Source of the DNA: Chlorella sorokiniana
Lineage: Eukaryota; Chlorophyta; Trebouxiophyceae; Chlorellales; Chlorellaceae
Direction: 5' to 3'
NCBI GenBank assembly: GCA_025917655.1
Contig: CP084615.1
Coordinates: forward strand, 1-64,000
Length of the DNA stretch: 64,000 nucleotides
The notes beneath the pieces are model-generated. The model had not been told where the DNA came from. It made no database searches and saw only the letters and a program-made list of their open reading frames with translations. Position 1 is the stretch's first letter. Each line of letters opens with the position of its first letter. A program made the translations under genes and the position numbers. Below, one piece after another: positions 36,633-48,313 of this stretch.

Positions 36633-39556
36633 TCAGATCTTCTTCGACATCTTCTGCATGCGCCGCTTCATCTGCGGCACAAAACCCAAAGGGAAGATGC
36701 CGGCTCGAGCAGCCCCTCGCAGCGGCGCAGCCGGGCCCAGCCCAGTCGAGGCTGCGACGCAAGCGCAAGCAGCGCCCGTACCAGCAGCTTCTGCCTGCGC
36801 TCCAACTCCTTCTGGCGCTGCTCGGGGTTGAGCCGTTTGAGCCGATCCTGCGGATCAACAGCATTGGGGAGGAGGCATGATGCACTGAAGATGCTGCAGC
36901 AGCACACGGCGCAGCGAATATCAGCTCTGGCTCTGGCAGCTGGCTCAAGGCCATCACAAGGATTCGGGCAGGGCGGGACAGGTGCCAGTGGCTAAATAGC
37001 AACCCGGCACCCCCTGCCCACCTGCTCCTCCTTCTCCTTTTGCTGGCGCCGCTCCTCAGCACGACGCTGCCTCTCGTCAGAGCCCCCTTCCGCTCCTCAA
37101 CCTCCTTGCGCTGCCGCGCCTCAGTGGCTCGCTTCAGCTGCTCTGCAGGCAATGATGGGCGGGGTGGGGAAGCTAGATGGGCTCAGCTGTTGGGTTGCCT
37201 CCTAGGAGAGCGCTCATTGGAGCAAGGCATTGTAGTTAATCGCAGAAAAAGCACCCTCTTTCGTGCATCTGCATGGAAGGCTTGCCTGAACTCAGCCGGT
37301 AGCTGCCCAGAAGGTCCGTCAGCAGCAGGGCAGCCCGCACAAACTTCTCGACCGTGGCAGTGTCGTCGCGCGGCGGCAGGGAGAAGGACAGGCGGATGAC
37401 CTGCAGGGAGCAGGGGCAGCAGACAGCGCGGGTGAAACTGCATTGGCCTGACTTCAGGCATCAAGCAGGACAACTATGAGTTCGATGTGCAACACAAGGC
37501 AGCGAAGACAGGGTGGGCGGGATGCCGAGCCTGGCGGCACAACCGACAGTCAGCCCAGCATGATGATGCAGAACGCGGCTTCTTGGCTGCTGCCTGCGCG
37601 CCTGCTTATGCGGGCCCTCCTCCTCGGGCAGGTCGCTAGTTATGTGGAGGAAACGGAAATACTTTCGGAGGGGCTGAAAGGCATCACGGCCAAACACCAA
37701 GTCCAGCAGCGGCGGGGCCTGCGGCACACGTGGGAGAGAGGAGCATCGGGATGGAATGCAAAGGCGGCGCCAGTGTGCAAGCTGCGGCTGGCAGGCTGGA
37801 CGCAACTCAGGGCAGGCAGAGTCTTCGACAGGCCAAGCAGTACAGGTGGGCGAGAATGATGCAGCGCTGCTCACGATGAGGTCGTAAAAGATGCTGCTGT
37901 GCTCTGCCAGGACCACCAGTTTCTCTGCAGCAGTTTGAGAGCGGCACCCAGACTGAGAAAGCAGGGGCCAGCGAGGCCGTGGGGGTGAGCCGGCATAGCA
38001 CCCTGCACAACAGCAGGCGTGTCAGGCTGGGCACCTGGCCAGGTCGCGATGCGGTCCCGGGTAGGCTCCAGCCGCTTGCACAGCGCCTGCACAGGTTGAG
38101 ATGATTGCTGGCATTCTGCCCTGGAATAACTGGGGGCCTGGCTGGCTTGGCTGGTCGCATCCTTCTCAGGGAGTCTGGCATGCCCCGAAGAAAGCTCGCC
38201 CCTCGCCTACGAGCCCCCAGTGCACCCACCACGTGCGCGTATGCACCTGATGACCCACCCACCCATTCACCCACCCACCCACCACCAACTGCACCACCAG
38301 CGCCACACCTTGATGTCTGCCAACTCCTGCTGCATGAGCCGCGCGGTGGCAGGGGGAGCTATGGCCAGCACCAGCGGCGGCATCGCGCCTTCGTTCATGC
38401 GCACCTGCAGCCGTGCAAACAACGCAGCGTTAAAAAGTGAGCGCTTGCATCACAAAGTTGCATCTTCTTGCGGTCCGTGACCCCGCGATGCATGAAGTCC
38501 CAAGCACACCAGCAACCATTGGAAATGAAAGCTTGCACAGCTGGGCAGCCGCGGCAGCAGCAGCAGCAGAACATATAAACCCACAGCGCGGCCTCAACAT
38601 AGGGCCCACCTCCAGCACGAGGTTGTCCCGCTGGCCACGCGCCGCCTGCAGTGCATATGCCAGCAGGTCCTGCCGCCGCACCAGGCTGAAGGTCGCCAGC
38701 ATGCCCTGCACAATATCATTCCATCAGGAAGAGGTGGAGGGAGACAGCATGACCGTGAAGACAAGTTCAACAGACCAGGGGGGCGAGTTGACTATGGGAG
38801 TGCATCGAAACTCGACAGCGTGATGTGCGAAGCCACGGCTGGTAAGGATACCTGGCAGAAGCGGCGGCCGCTCGCCCAGAGCTGGAAACAGTGCATGGAC
38901 TCCTTCAGCAGCACCTCCCCCGCCTGCACAACAGGCGCAAAGCGCAACCAGGCATAGGGCGGGGCGGGCGTAAGTACGAGCCAGCTGCAGGCCTGGCCGA
39001 GTTGGACACTCCAGAGCTGAGCAGTGGCGCAGTGGCCGCTGTTGCAGCCAGGCCCGGCGGGGGCAGCGAGCGCACCGCGGTGTCGCCCGGCCCCAGCAGC
39101 GAGAAGTTGCGGTCCAGCACGCCGTCTGCCGCCACGAGCTGCAGCGGAGTTCGATTTGACTGTTGTTAGACAATCAAACGAAGCAGCAGCAATCGCTGCA
39201 GGTCAAGTGACGCAGGTTTGGCCTGCAGTCCCCAATGCGCTCTGATGGCAGCGGTGCACCTCTGTGGTCCAGGCCACGGCAAGCTTCTCATTGCGGGAGC
39301 GGCCGACCGCCATGTTGATCAGTAAAGCCGCCAGGAAAGCAATGGCGCAGATCTCCAGCACCCAGCTGTCCTGAGGCTTTAGCAGCACGAAGGGCTGGCG
39401 CTGCTTGGCGGCTGCGACGCCTGCTGTCGCCTCAGCGCTGGCAGGAGTGGCCTGGGCGATGCCATCATCGCTCTGTGTCCGAACGCCCAGCACGAATATT
39501 GCTGCAGAGCACAGCAGCAAAGCCAGCACGCCCGTTGCTCTGGTGCGTCCCATCAC
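36633..39556 (-). CDS. CCDC47: CCDC47 homologue (DUF1682), ER membrane PAT-complex protein
   Basis: CCDC47 (calumin) is an ER membrane protein of the PAT complex that helps insert multi-pass proteins at the ribosome-translocon. ATG 39556 (or 39553) begins with a signal-like segment, MMGRTRATGVLALLLCSAAI. A transmembrane helix follows in SWVLEICAIAFLAALLINMA, then SRNEKLAVAWTTE. Later exons give LDRNFSLLGPGDTAVRSLPP, KESMHCFQLWASGRRFCQ, GMLATFSLVRRQDLLAYALQ, LRKYFRFLHITSDLPEEEG and VIRLSFSLPPRDDTATVEKF. The C-terminus is the charged helix EQRQKELERRQKLL, spliced to MKRRMQKMSKKI. One intron has a GC donor (CAG|GCAAGC, at 37280-37285). The frame breaks at the five-base run 37083-37087; one more base turns ERKGALTRG into ERKGGSDERQRRAEERRQQK, the expected coiled coil. 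Confidence 0.9.
38249..38287. repeat. CCCA microsatellite in a CCDC47 intron
   Basis: Tandem CCCA units on the plus strand with one interruption (attc). It lies within an intron of CCDC47. Short and unremarkable. Confidence 0.7.
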
Positions 39557-39935
39557 CGGCGAAGATGCAGTGCCCCCTCAAGATGGAGGTCCACCCACTG
39601 CCAGGATCGCTCGACAACACAGCTACACGCGGCGTGAACCAGCAACCGCTCCTCCCAACTCGTCACAAGCCTGTACTGTGGCGCGTCCTGCAGATGGCCA
39701 TTGTTTTGCCAATTCTCGGCACACGGTGATTGCCCATCCATTGCCCTATATTCCGATCGCTTTGACCTGCAACCGACGACAGTAATCGATACCCCAGGCT
39801 CCCAGATTTTCAAGTGGGGTTTGCAACGGGGCCATCCGCTCTGGGCACGGTCACGGCATAGGCGCGCTGCCCCTCTGTTCAGCATAAAAGTTTCAGCATC
39901 TTGCACTGTATACGCACCGACCTTGCTAACAGGGG
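39557..39935. promoter_or_regulatory. Divergent promoter of CCDC47 (-) and the CDCA7-type gene (+)
   Basis: Only 379 bases separate the two start codons, so the two genes share a compact bidirectional promoter. No TATA box is obvious. No other feature is seen. Confidence 0.45.
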
Positions 39936-42900
39936 ATGGCGGGCCCAAGCGCAGCTGGCCCGAAGAAGCGGGGCAAGAAGGCGTCTGGCCCTCCCCAGCC
40001 GACAGGTGGATCCAGCAATGCTTTTGCCTCAGCTGTCAGGGGGCGTAGCAGCTGCAGGGCTTGCCTTCCTGGCTCCCGCTCCGCCCAGCGTCATGCAGCG
40101 TGCCTCTTTGTTTGCAGAGCCTGCTGTGGAAGCCTCGGCCCCTGCCCTTGATGCACAACAGCTCACCGCCGTTCCGGCAAAGAAGAAGCGCAATCCAAAC
40201 CCTGGCATCCGTGTGCAGGTGAGGCGCGTGCCTCACCACTCCCTTGCGCCGTACAGCACCCGCGTTGCTGTGCCGCCCTCGTGCGTGTGTTTGGGCGATG
40301 TCCCCCACCTCTTTGTCGCCATGATCCAGAAACCTTGTCTTGACAGCATCTCCCTCCTGCCGTCTTGGATGCGCTCTGGCAGGGTGGCCGCGTGTACGAC
40401 AGCGAGAACGGCACCACCTGCCACCAGTGCCGCCAGAAGACGGCGGAGACCAAGGCCAAGTGCACCCACTGCACCCTCTACTTCTGCCCAAAGTGCGCTT
40501 CTGTGCCTACTGCCTGCCCTGAAGTTTTGTTCAAACTGTGCGGCTTCAATCTTGCTTCTGCCTGCCCGCCCCCACTCCCAGTCCAACCCAACCCACCCAC
40601 CCTGCCCGCTTGCCTGCCACATTCCTGCTCGCCGCTGCTCCACACAGGTGCCTGGAGAACCGCTACCAAGAAAAGGTGGAGGAGGTGAACGCTCGCGCCG
40701 ACGGCTGGCGCTGCCCACGATGCCGCGGCGACTGCAACTGCTCCAACTGCCGCAAGGCAAGCTGGGCAGGGGGGTGCCGAGTGCGGGTGTGGCCTGCCGG
40801 CAGGGGTTGGTTGTTGCGTGGGCTGCCACACTGTGAGTGGGCTGCTCGCCATCACTCGACACAGCTCTCACAGCGGTGCGAGCTGATTATTTGCAAGTCC
40901 AAGGTTTGGAGGAGCAGGTCATTGCCGCTGCCCCCCATCAGCATTGTCGCCCAATCTGCTTGCATCTGCAGAAGGCGGGCAAGGAGGCCACAGGGCAGCT
41001 GGCCAACATCGCCAAGAAGGCGGGCTTCAGCTCAGGTGGGCACTTGTGCACGTGACTCCGCTGCATGCCACTTGGCTACTGAGCACGTTAGGGCTGGGAA
41101 GATGGGGGCACTCTGACAAGCAGTGGCTCCTCGCCGCATGCCTGCCCCCGTCATGGTCCATGCATGCTTGCCTCAGCAGCGCAATCCATCAAGTCTGTTA
41201 TTGCCTTTGTTTCACAATCGCAGTGAAGGATCTGCTGGAGGTGAATCCCAACGCCAAGGCCATCCAGCTTCCCCGCGCCCCTTCAGCTGCACCCTCCAGC
41301 GAGGGCCCTGCCGATGGTGGCGCCGGCTCCGGCGATGCCGTCGGCGATGTGGCCTCTGGCGCCGGCGGGAGGCCGCTCCGCAGCGGCGGAAACCTGCGAA
41401 GCGCAAGGCGGTGGCGGCGGCGGCCGAGGCGGAGCTTGTGCCGGATGAGGAGCTGCCGCCGCGGGAGGGGGAGATGCCGGTGCGCGGCGTATCCAATGGC
41501 AGCCATGCGTGTGTCATGCTGCCGCAAGGGGCAGTGCAATGTTCGCACCAGCTTCTGTTGCGTACCCTGCTTGCGCGACCAGCCGCCAAATGCGGTCCTT
41601 TGAAAGAACTTGCACGCCAGGGCCTGGAGGCCATGCCCACCTGGTTTGCCCCTGAACCACCCATCCCACAGCTCACTTCCCCATCCCACACTCCTGTGCA
41701 GGATCCCCAGCCGCTGGCCGCCCGCAAGGCGGCCGGCGGCGGCGCCGTCGCCAGCAAGCGCCCCCGCGGCGGACTGGCCTGGCTGGCTGACGTGCCTGAT
41801 GAGGTGGCGCTGCCAGGCGGGCGGGCGGGCGCTGAACTGGCGGTGGTGCTGGAGTTCCTTCAGGTGCGGGCGGTGCGTCTGGTCGGGCGCTGCAGCATTG
41901 TTGATGGAAACGTGCAGCGCAGGGACACATGTGCAGTGCATGGAGACACGCTGCATCATAGCGCTGCGCCTCGGGGAATTAGTTTCGCTGTGGGCTGCTC
42001 TGTCACTGCAGCAGCCAGTGTTGGTTGCCCGGTGTGCCCTGCAAGCATGAGTGTTCTGAGCTTCAGCACTACAATTGCTTCATCACGAAACCATTGTCCC
42101 CGTCTCCTGGCAGGTTTTTGGCGCGCGGCTGCAGCTGCGCGCCCCCGCTGGCCGCTCTGGCTGCCGAGCTGCTGCAGCCTGCGGCGCCCGGCGGCGGCGC
42201 CCCCAACGCCCCCTCTGCCCCTCACCCGACGAATCGCTGGTGGCGGCGGTGCACTGCAAGCTGCTGGATGTGGTGAGCAGATTGGACTGCCTGGTATTTC
42301 ATTGGTTGTGGGCGTCTGTTTGTTTGTTTGATGAAGAATGGAAAAGGCAGCCCTGCCACGTCTGCGCCACAGAAGCCGGGCCCCTGCCTCTTTTGGCCCC
42401 CTGAGCGGAGATATCTGGCTGCTATCCCACCCTTTGGCACCCCTTTTTAAACCCCCTAACCGTCCACCACCACACCTGCGCCGCCTCCCTCCCGCAGGTG
42501 CGTGTTTACTGGAACGTGCGCGGCGCCACCACAGCCGCCAGCTGGCAGGGAGTCATGCGCGGCTATTTTGTCGCCGCCCAGCTCAGCCAGGCGGCGGCAC
42601 TGGAGCTGCGCTGGGCCCACGGCCCCCCGCTGTGGCCGGCGAGATCTTCGCCCGCCCACCACTCCCTCCAAACGTGGCCGGCAGTGAAGCCCTTGATGAA
42701 GCAGAGGCAGCAGATGAGGTGGGTGAAGCGTCGCGGCCTGACGGTGGCGCCGAGGTGGCGGCGTGCGGGGCTGCTGCGGCGGCAGAGGCAGACTACCCGG
42801 AGGGCGGCTACTGGGCAGTACCGCCGGCAGTACGGGTGTCCATGCTGCACGCCCTGGTGCACGATGCCCTTGAGTGCGAGGAGCTCAGGTGGGCTGGGGC

Positions 42901-44863
42901 AGCGCCTTCCCGAAGCCTGGCAGCGCAGCTGCTCTGCGCTTGCACTGCTAGTGCGGCAGCGAACGCTCCTGGGGATCAGCAGGGCGCAACGCAGCAGGCA
43001 GCAGCCGCGCTGTCCCGTCTTTTTCTCATCTGTCCACATCATGCATCTGCCTGCCTTCTGTGCCCCCTGCACCCTCCGCCGTTATCCAACCATCCACGCC
43101 CCATTAGCACACCGCCCTTCCGAGCTATTGCATCCCCCTGTTCGCCCGCACGCTGCAGGAAGGTGGTGGAGGAGGGCATGGGCGACGCCCTGGACGAGGA
43201 GAAGGAGCGGCGGCAGCAGCTGGCGGGGGTGCGGCGCGAGGCGCGGGCGGCGGTGGCTCGCGAGCGCGATCAGCAGGTGGCGCTGATGATTGCCAGGTGG
43301 GTACCCTGGGCTCGAGGGGCGCTGGCTGGGCGGGCAGCGGGACCCTCTGCAGTGCCAAGCAGCAGCTGTCCAGCTCATTGCACAGCTTGCTCACACGCTG
43401 GGCGTTGCTGTTGCTGCGCGTCGGAGAGCGCCTAACGCCTGCACGATTTTTGTCGCTCATCAGCCGCCCCCGTCCCCCAAACCCTCCCCCTCCTCCCCCC
43501 ACACACACACCATCAACTTTGCCCGCTGTCACACATGTTCCACGCACACGCCATGCACCCATGTTGCTTGCCTGCAGCGCTGCGAGCGGCAGCCTGAGCC
43601 TGGAGGAGCAGCAGCGGCTGCTGGAGGAGGCGCGGCAGCGGGCAGAGGCAACCGCCTCGCAGGGTGGGCTGCCCGCGCACACAGCTCATGCCTGTCACCT
43701 GCACGCAGATTTTTGCAGCTACAAAGTGCTGCTGGGCCCCCTGATTCCGGTGCCTTTGGCTCTCGTGCAGTTTTCCCTTCCCTGACTCACTGCCGCTCTG
43801 TCCCCTGCCCGCAGCCGCCGCCGCCAAGGTGCGCTCCCTCGCCGAAAAAGTGCACCCCCACCGTGCGGGCTGCTGTGCTGGGCGCCGACCGTGAAGGCCG
43901 GCGCTACCTGCAGCTGCAGGCCGCGCCGCTTCTGGCGGGTGAGAGGGCTGCCGCTTCTGCCTCTGCCAACATGTGTGAATGCACCAGTCTGCTGGCTGTC
44001 CAGGGTTCTTTCATGCGCCTTCGTGAGGGTCAGGAATGACCGTCTTTCTGAGCTAGCCGGCCGTGGCCTCTGCAGGCGAGGGGGCCTGGTGGTGCAAACG
44101 AGCGGGGAGGAGGGCCCAAGCGACAGCGGCGACGGGGCGACGCGCTGCACGCTTACGCGTCCGCCAGCCTGGCGGGGTTGGCGGCCGCACTGCACCCACG
44201 CGGGCGACAGGAGGGCCCGTTGCAGGCGGCGCTGCTGCGTGCCTTCAAGCTGCCTGCGGTTGAGGCGCAGGCGGCAGGCGGTAGCGCGGGTGACACGGGC
44301 AGCGCCGCAGAGGAGGGTACGTCATCGCAGCAGGCAGGCAAGGAGGGCAGCGTGGGGCCAGCGGCGGCCAGCGAGGCTGCCGGCGTGCCGCCTGCCCAAA
44401 AGCTCAAGGCCGGCGGCGGCCAGCAGCGCCTCTCGGCGCTGGGCCCCCGCTGATCCTGCTGCGGCGGTCCCAGCTGACGATGCGACTGAGCCAGCAAAAC
44501 GCGCTCGCAAGCCCGCTGGCGGCCGCAGCCAGGCTGGGGCAGCTGTCCGGGCGAAGAGCGACGGCTCGGGGGCTGCCGAGGTAGCCTCAGGCGGCGGCGC
44601 CAAGCGCCGGCGACAGAGCGGCGATGCCGACGCCAGCAAGCGCCCTCGAGCACCTCCTGGTGCCCCCGCCGTCCCCGCAGCTGGCGCAGCCCCAAGAGGC
44701 CGTCGCACATCTCCCCGGTCAGTCGGCGGCGCGGCTGGCCAGGGCCGGCGGCAAGGCGGCAGCGGCCAAGCGCGACCGGGCTCTGCGGGGCAGCAGGGCG
44801 GAAACTTCCCAGCAGCTTCCCCTCAAGGTGGATGACATGCTGGCAGAGGTGCCTGCCAGCTGA
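39936..44863 (+). CDS. CDCA7-type zinc-finger protein with DDT and WHIM-like domains (chromatin)
   Basis: ATG 39936 begins MAGPSAAGPKKRGKKASGP, a basic start. The zf-4CXXC_R1 (CDCA7/R1 repressor) domain is clear: GGRVYDSENGTTCHQCRQKT, KCTHCTLYFCPKCLENRYQE and WRCPRCRGDCNCSNCRK, with KEATGQLANIAKKAGFSS and VKDLLEVNP after it. A DDT domain begins at AELAVVLEFLQ, spliced to VFGARLQLRAP, and ends SPDESLVAAVHCKLLDV. A WHIM-like part follows: GGYWAVPPAVRVSMLHALVH. Charged helices (EEKERRQQLAGVRREARAAV) and a Lys/Arg/Ala-rich tail with nuclear signals (KRARKPAGGRS, GGAKRRRQSGD) complete it. Plants have proteins with this order. Animal CDCA7 works with the HELLS remodeller in DNA methylation upkeep. 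The DDT exon needs two frame corrections, at C runs 42142-42146 and 42218-42221. The stop at 44863 fits the frame of the last exon. Confidence 0.82.
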
Positions 44864-45733
44864 GTATGCCGTCAAGGCGGCTTGGAGGGGCCAGCGGGGG
44901 CGTCCTGACGGAATCTCAGCCGTGTGCTTACAACACAACGGTTGCTGGCAGTTTCCTGCTGTCCGAGTTTTTCTGCTGCCCTGCACTTCAACCGCAACGT
45001 ATCGTGCCTTCGTTGTTAGCCGACAAGTTCACAGCACTGGGAGCTAGTTGTGCTTTGCCCTGCCTGGCAGAGCAGCAGCGGCAGCGTGCATCTCAGCAGA
45101 GAGCAGCAGGTGCTGCTAGAGCGCCAGAGTGCAGATACCAATAGAGCTTGTGCAGCGCATGTGCAACATGTACACTGCTGAGCATACATTGCAGCGCTGC
45201 TAGCAACACCAGGGGAGCAGGGAGCCTGCGCGGGGAGCTTGCCAGGTGGCGACAAGATAAGCGCCTACGGTTCCAGCCTGCATGCTGGTTTTATTCAGAT
45301 AATGCTCAGTCGGTCTGGCACACTCAACGGAATAACACCCCAATCACAAGGCAACTAGCTGCCTGCAGCTGTTAAGAGGAAGAACATGGCCATGTGCACG
45401 CGTGCCAGACTGGCAGGTGACCCCGACGCCAGCAAGGGGGTGGAGTGGGGTACAAAGGGTGGCAGGCGGGTGTGGATCCCGTAAGAGTCCACTATACCAG
45501 GTAAAGGTGCCCTCTTTAACTTGTTCTGTGCTGCGTTGGGCGGGTCTTGAGGCAGTCGAAGGTACGGTAGCTGGCCACGTCCACTGGCCTGTCGTGGGCG
45601 TTGTGGGCTTTTGGAGCGTTTCTTAAGCACTCATCACGCCGTTTTATCACGCCAAGAGCCTGAAAGGCCCCAGTGCCGGCTGCTTTGGCGCTGAAGGACA
45701 GTGGCCACTCTTTTAAGACACCACTTACGGGTT
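44864..45733. other. Spacer between two plus-strand genes
   Basis: 870 bases that hold the 3' flank of the CDCA7-type gene and the promoter of the membrane-protein gene. No recognisable gene or repeat is present. Confidence 0.5.
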
Positions 45734-47050
45734 ATGTCCTCCAGAGGCGCAGCAGAGCCTCAAGTGGAGGCTTTCGCGCGCCAACAGGCGCGTTTGACGA
45801 CGGCAAGGGACAGGGCTGCGCTCCTGCTGCTGGCGGTGGCGGTGGCGAGCGAGTGCTGGCGGGTTCACACCGATGGGCTCACAGGCCCCCCTGCTCTATC
45901 TCCAAGCCTCCCTGGCCTTACTCCTGGCATGCTTGATGCTGGTGACTATATTTCCAGTCACATGGCAGCGATGGCGGGTGATCGCCGCCGCAGTGGCAAG
46001 GCTGCTGCCGGTGTCAGCCGCACTGCTGTGGGCGCCTACCTTCTTCCGCTTGTTGGCAGCCCGCCACCATATGACGCCCAGGAAAGGTCTGCTTGGTCAC
46101 CTTTCTTTCATAGCATTCACGGCGTGGTATTCCGGTACTGCACTCCTGGCTCAGGTGAAGTCGGTGCCGCGTCCAACCTGGGGGAATGCTTCACCTGAAG
46201 GCGCCTGGATGCAAGAGTTGTTGCTTCTGCCGCAACCAACCTTCCTTCACATCGCTCACCCCATGACAACCCTTGTGCAGGCCAGCATCGGTTTGCACCT
46301 GCCCCCAGTTCTCAGCGCCGCAGTGCAGGCGGCCAGCACAGCCGCCCTTGTCAGCACAAATGGCGCACACTGTGCTGCAGGCATCATGCAGCACGCCCAC
46401 ACCGCCGCTCGCATGGATGCTGCCTATCTTTGGCTGGAGCCGCTCATTGCGCCGCTGGAGCCGCTGTTGTGGATGATGGGGGTCGGCGCCACGCATTCGC
46501 AGCGCCGCTGCCACTGTGGTGAGCAGGGGCAAATGGAGGGCCATCGGTACAAGCACTGGTGCCAGTAGACAGTTTTGATCACAGGCACCTCACACAAGCA
46601 AGATTCAAGCATCGAAAGTGCTGACAGTTGCCATCCTTCCCTGCTGCCCCGCCTGCAGTGCTGCTTGCGGTGCAAGTGTGGGGCGGCCTGCTGGCTCCTT
46701 TGCTGCTTGAGGCGGTTGCTGAGGCGCGTGCGTACGGCCGCCACCGCTCCGCCCGCCTTCGAGCCCTGCTGGCCTCGCAGCGGCGACAGCAGCGTGACGA
46801 AGATCGTCGATGGACTCGCGCCTATGCAGCAGCGCGGCAGCAGGAGGCCGAGGCCCTGGGCCTGTCCCTGTCTGACATCAGCACTGGCAGCAGCGGCCCC
46901 AACAGCCCAGAAGCCGCCCAGGAGGCCGCAGCAGTGGATGTAGCTGCAGCGGCACTTGCAGAAGCCCCAGCGCCGCGGGGCTGGTGTTGCCCGAGGACTG
47001 GCAGTATGAGGCATCTTATCTTATGGTATGCAGGCTGCGCTTGTTGGTAG
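45734..47050 (+). CDS. Multi-pass membrane protein of unknown function
   Basis: I do not recognise the family. ATG 45734 starts MSSRGAAEPQVEAFARQQAR, with a first hydrophobic segment DRAALLLLAVAVASECW. A phase-0 GT-AG intron (about 45871-45970) would join this to RWRVIAAAVARLLPVSAALL. Several hydrophobic stretches follow: WAPTFFRLLAARHHMTPRKG, GHLSFIAFTAWYSGTALLAQ, FLHIAHPMTTLVQASIGLHL and LWLEPLIAPLEPLLWMMG. A last exon gives LLAVQVWGGLLAPLLLEAVA, then a charged tail RRQQRDEDRRWTRAYAAARQ. Near the end the GGGG run 46977-46980 probably hides a missing G: RGLVLPEDWQYEASYLM then precedes a GT donor, so further exons may lie downstream. The layout suggests five or six membrane helices. It may be specific to Chlorella-like algae. 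Confidence 0.55.
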
Positions 47051-48313
47051 GCTGGGGCGCGCTGCCAGCAGGGGCAGTGCTCTGCCTGTTGTACGCATGG
47101 CATGTGCTGGCATACCCTTGGCCTGCTTGAGGCCGACTCTTTTTGCAACTGCCGTTTTCGCAACTGACGGATCTGTATGTACTTGGTGTGAGCTGCATGG
47201 CAGTCATCCTAACTTATAGCCTGCCAGCTTGCCTTTCTTTTCATCAGTGGGCTTCCTCCGCAATGGCACGGGAGGTCCAGCCCAACGTTACAGCCTGATC
47301 ACCGCCTGATCACAGCTGTGCCATCGACAGTACATATGCCCTCCTGTTTTTCCAACTATCTCTACAAGTTCATGCCAGTTTCGTTCCCTATCAAATCAGT
47401 CTATCCATCCCCGTTGTGCGCCCGGCCGAGTTCACCGCTACTGCCTGTGCCTTTGACACTGAACGGTCACAACATTCCGGGCGCACCGATGCCCTTGTCC
47501 TTGCATGCATTGTTTCTTCCTTTGTCACACCGCCGACCCACCACAGCATTACTTTTTCATGATGTTTGCTTCTGAGCTATGGTAATGCCGTTTGATGCAA
47601 GGTGTACCTTGAGTCTACGGATACTCCACATTGTGAGTGCCGCTCGCTCCTTGCCTCCATGCGGCACATGTGTGGGATGCATGCTCAACAGCAGCTATGC
47701 AGCAGGCAAACATTCCATTCCTGCAGCCGTCAAGCTCACTGAATGATCAGACTCGAGATATACTTGCAGCGCATGGCAACGCGTGCCTGCTGCAGTACCG
47801 GCCACTAGTGGCAGTTCGCCCCCGCTTCTGACTGCCAGGCACAGCACGGGAGGGAGCTTGTCCCGTGAAACGTGTTGGCAGCCAGGCTAGCCTGGCTGGC
47901 AAGTGCCAGATTGAGCTTTCACAGCCAAAGATAATTTTGAAGGAATTCGAACAAACAATGTGGACAAATGAAAGGTCCCAGGGGTGGGCTGGCTGCAGCC
48001 AGGGCTGTCGGAGGCGTGCAATGCCTCCAGCAGGAAGGGGACGCATCCAGATACAGGCGGGATAAACAAGTATGAAGAACAGGAGCAGGTGTTTACGCTG
48101 ATCACATGGAGGGAGATGGGGGAAACCGTGAAGGCAGTGATTTTGCATGGTATCGGGTGATGGCAAAGCAAGTGCCGTGGTGTGAGAAACCGGCTGCACG
48201 TTGAGTGCTGGCGAAAAGAGTAGCAGGCAGTAACGTAGGAGAAGTACTTGAGACAGGTACTAGTTCAGACCTGCAAAATGCAACAGCCTCCATCGAGGGC
48301 ATGGCAGGCATGC
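47051..48313. other. 1.26 kb without a recognised gene
   Basis: This is one of the largest apparent gaps in the window and is AT-richer than its surroundings. It lies between convergent genes. Short frames on both strands are not convincing. It may hold a last exon and 3' untranslated region of the membrane-protein gene (+) and the 3' untranslated region of the SBP gene (-). Confidence 0.5.

Noticed and set aside
45860-45980. A frame break at the CCCCCC run 45886-45891 in the membrane-protein gene
   Set aside because: A phase-0 GT-AG intron from about 45871 to 45970 joins the two frames without any indel, so no sequence error is needed there.
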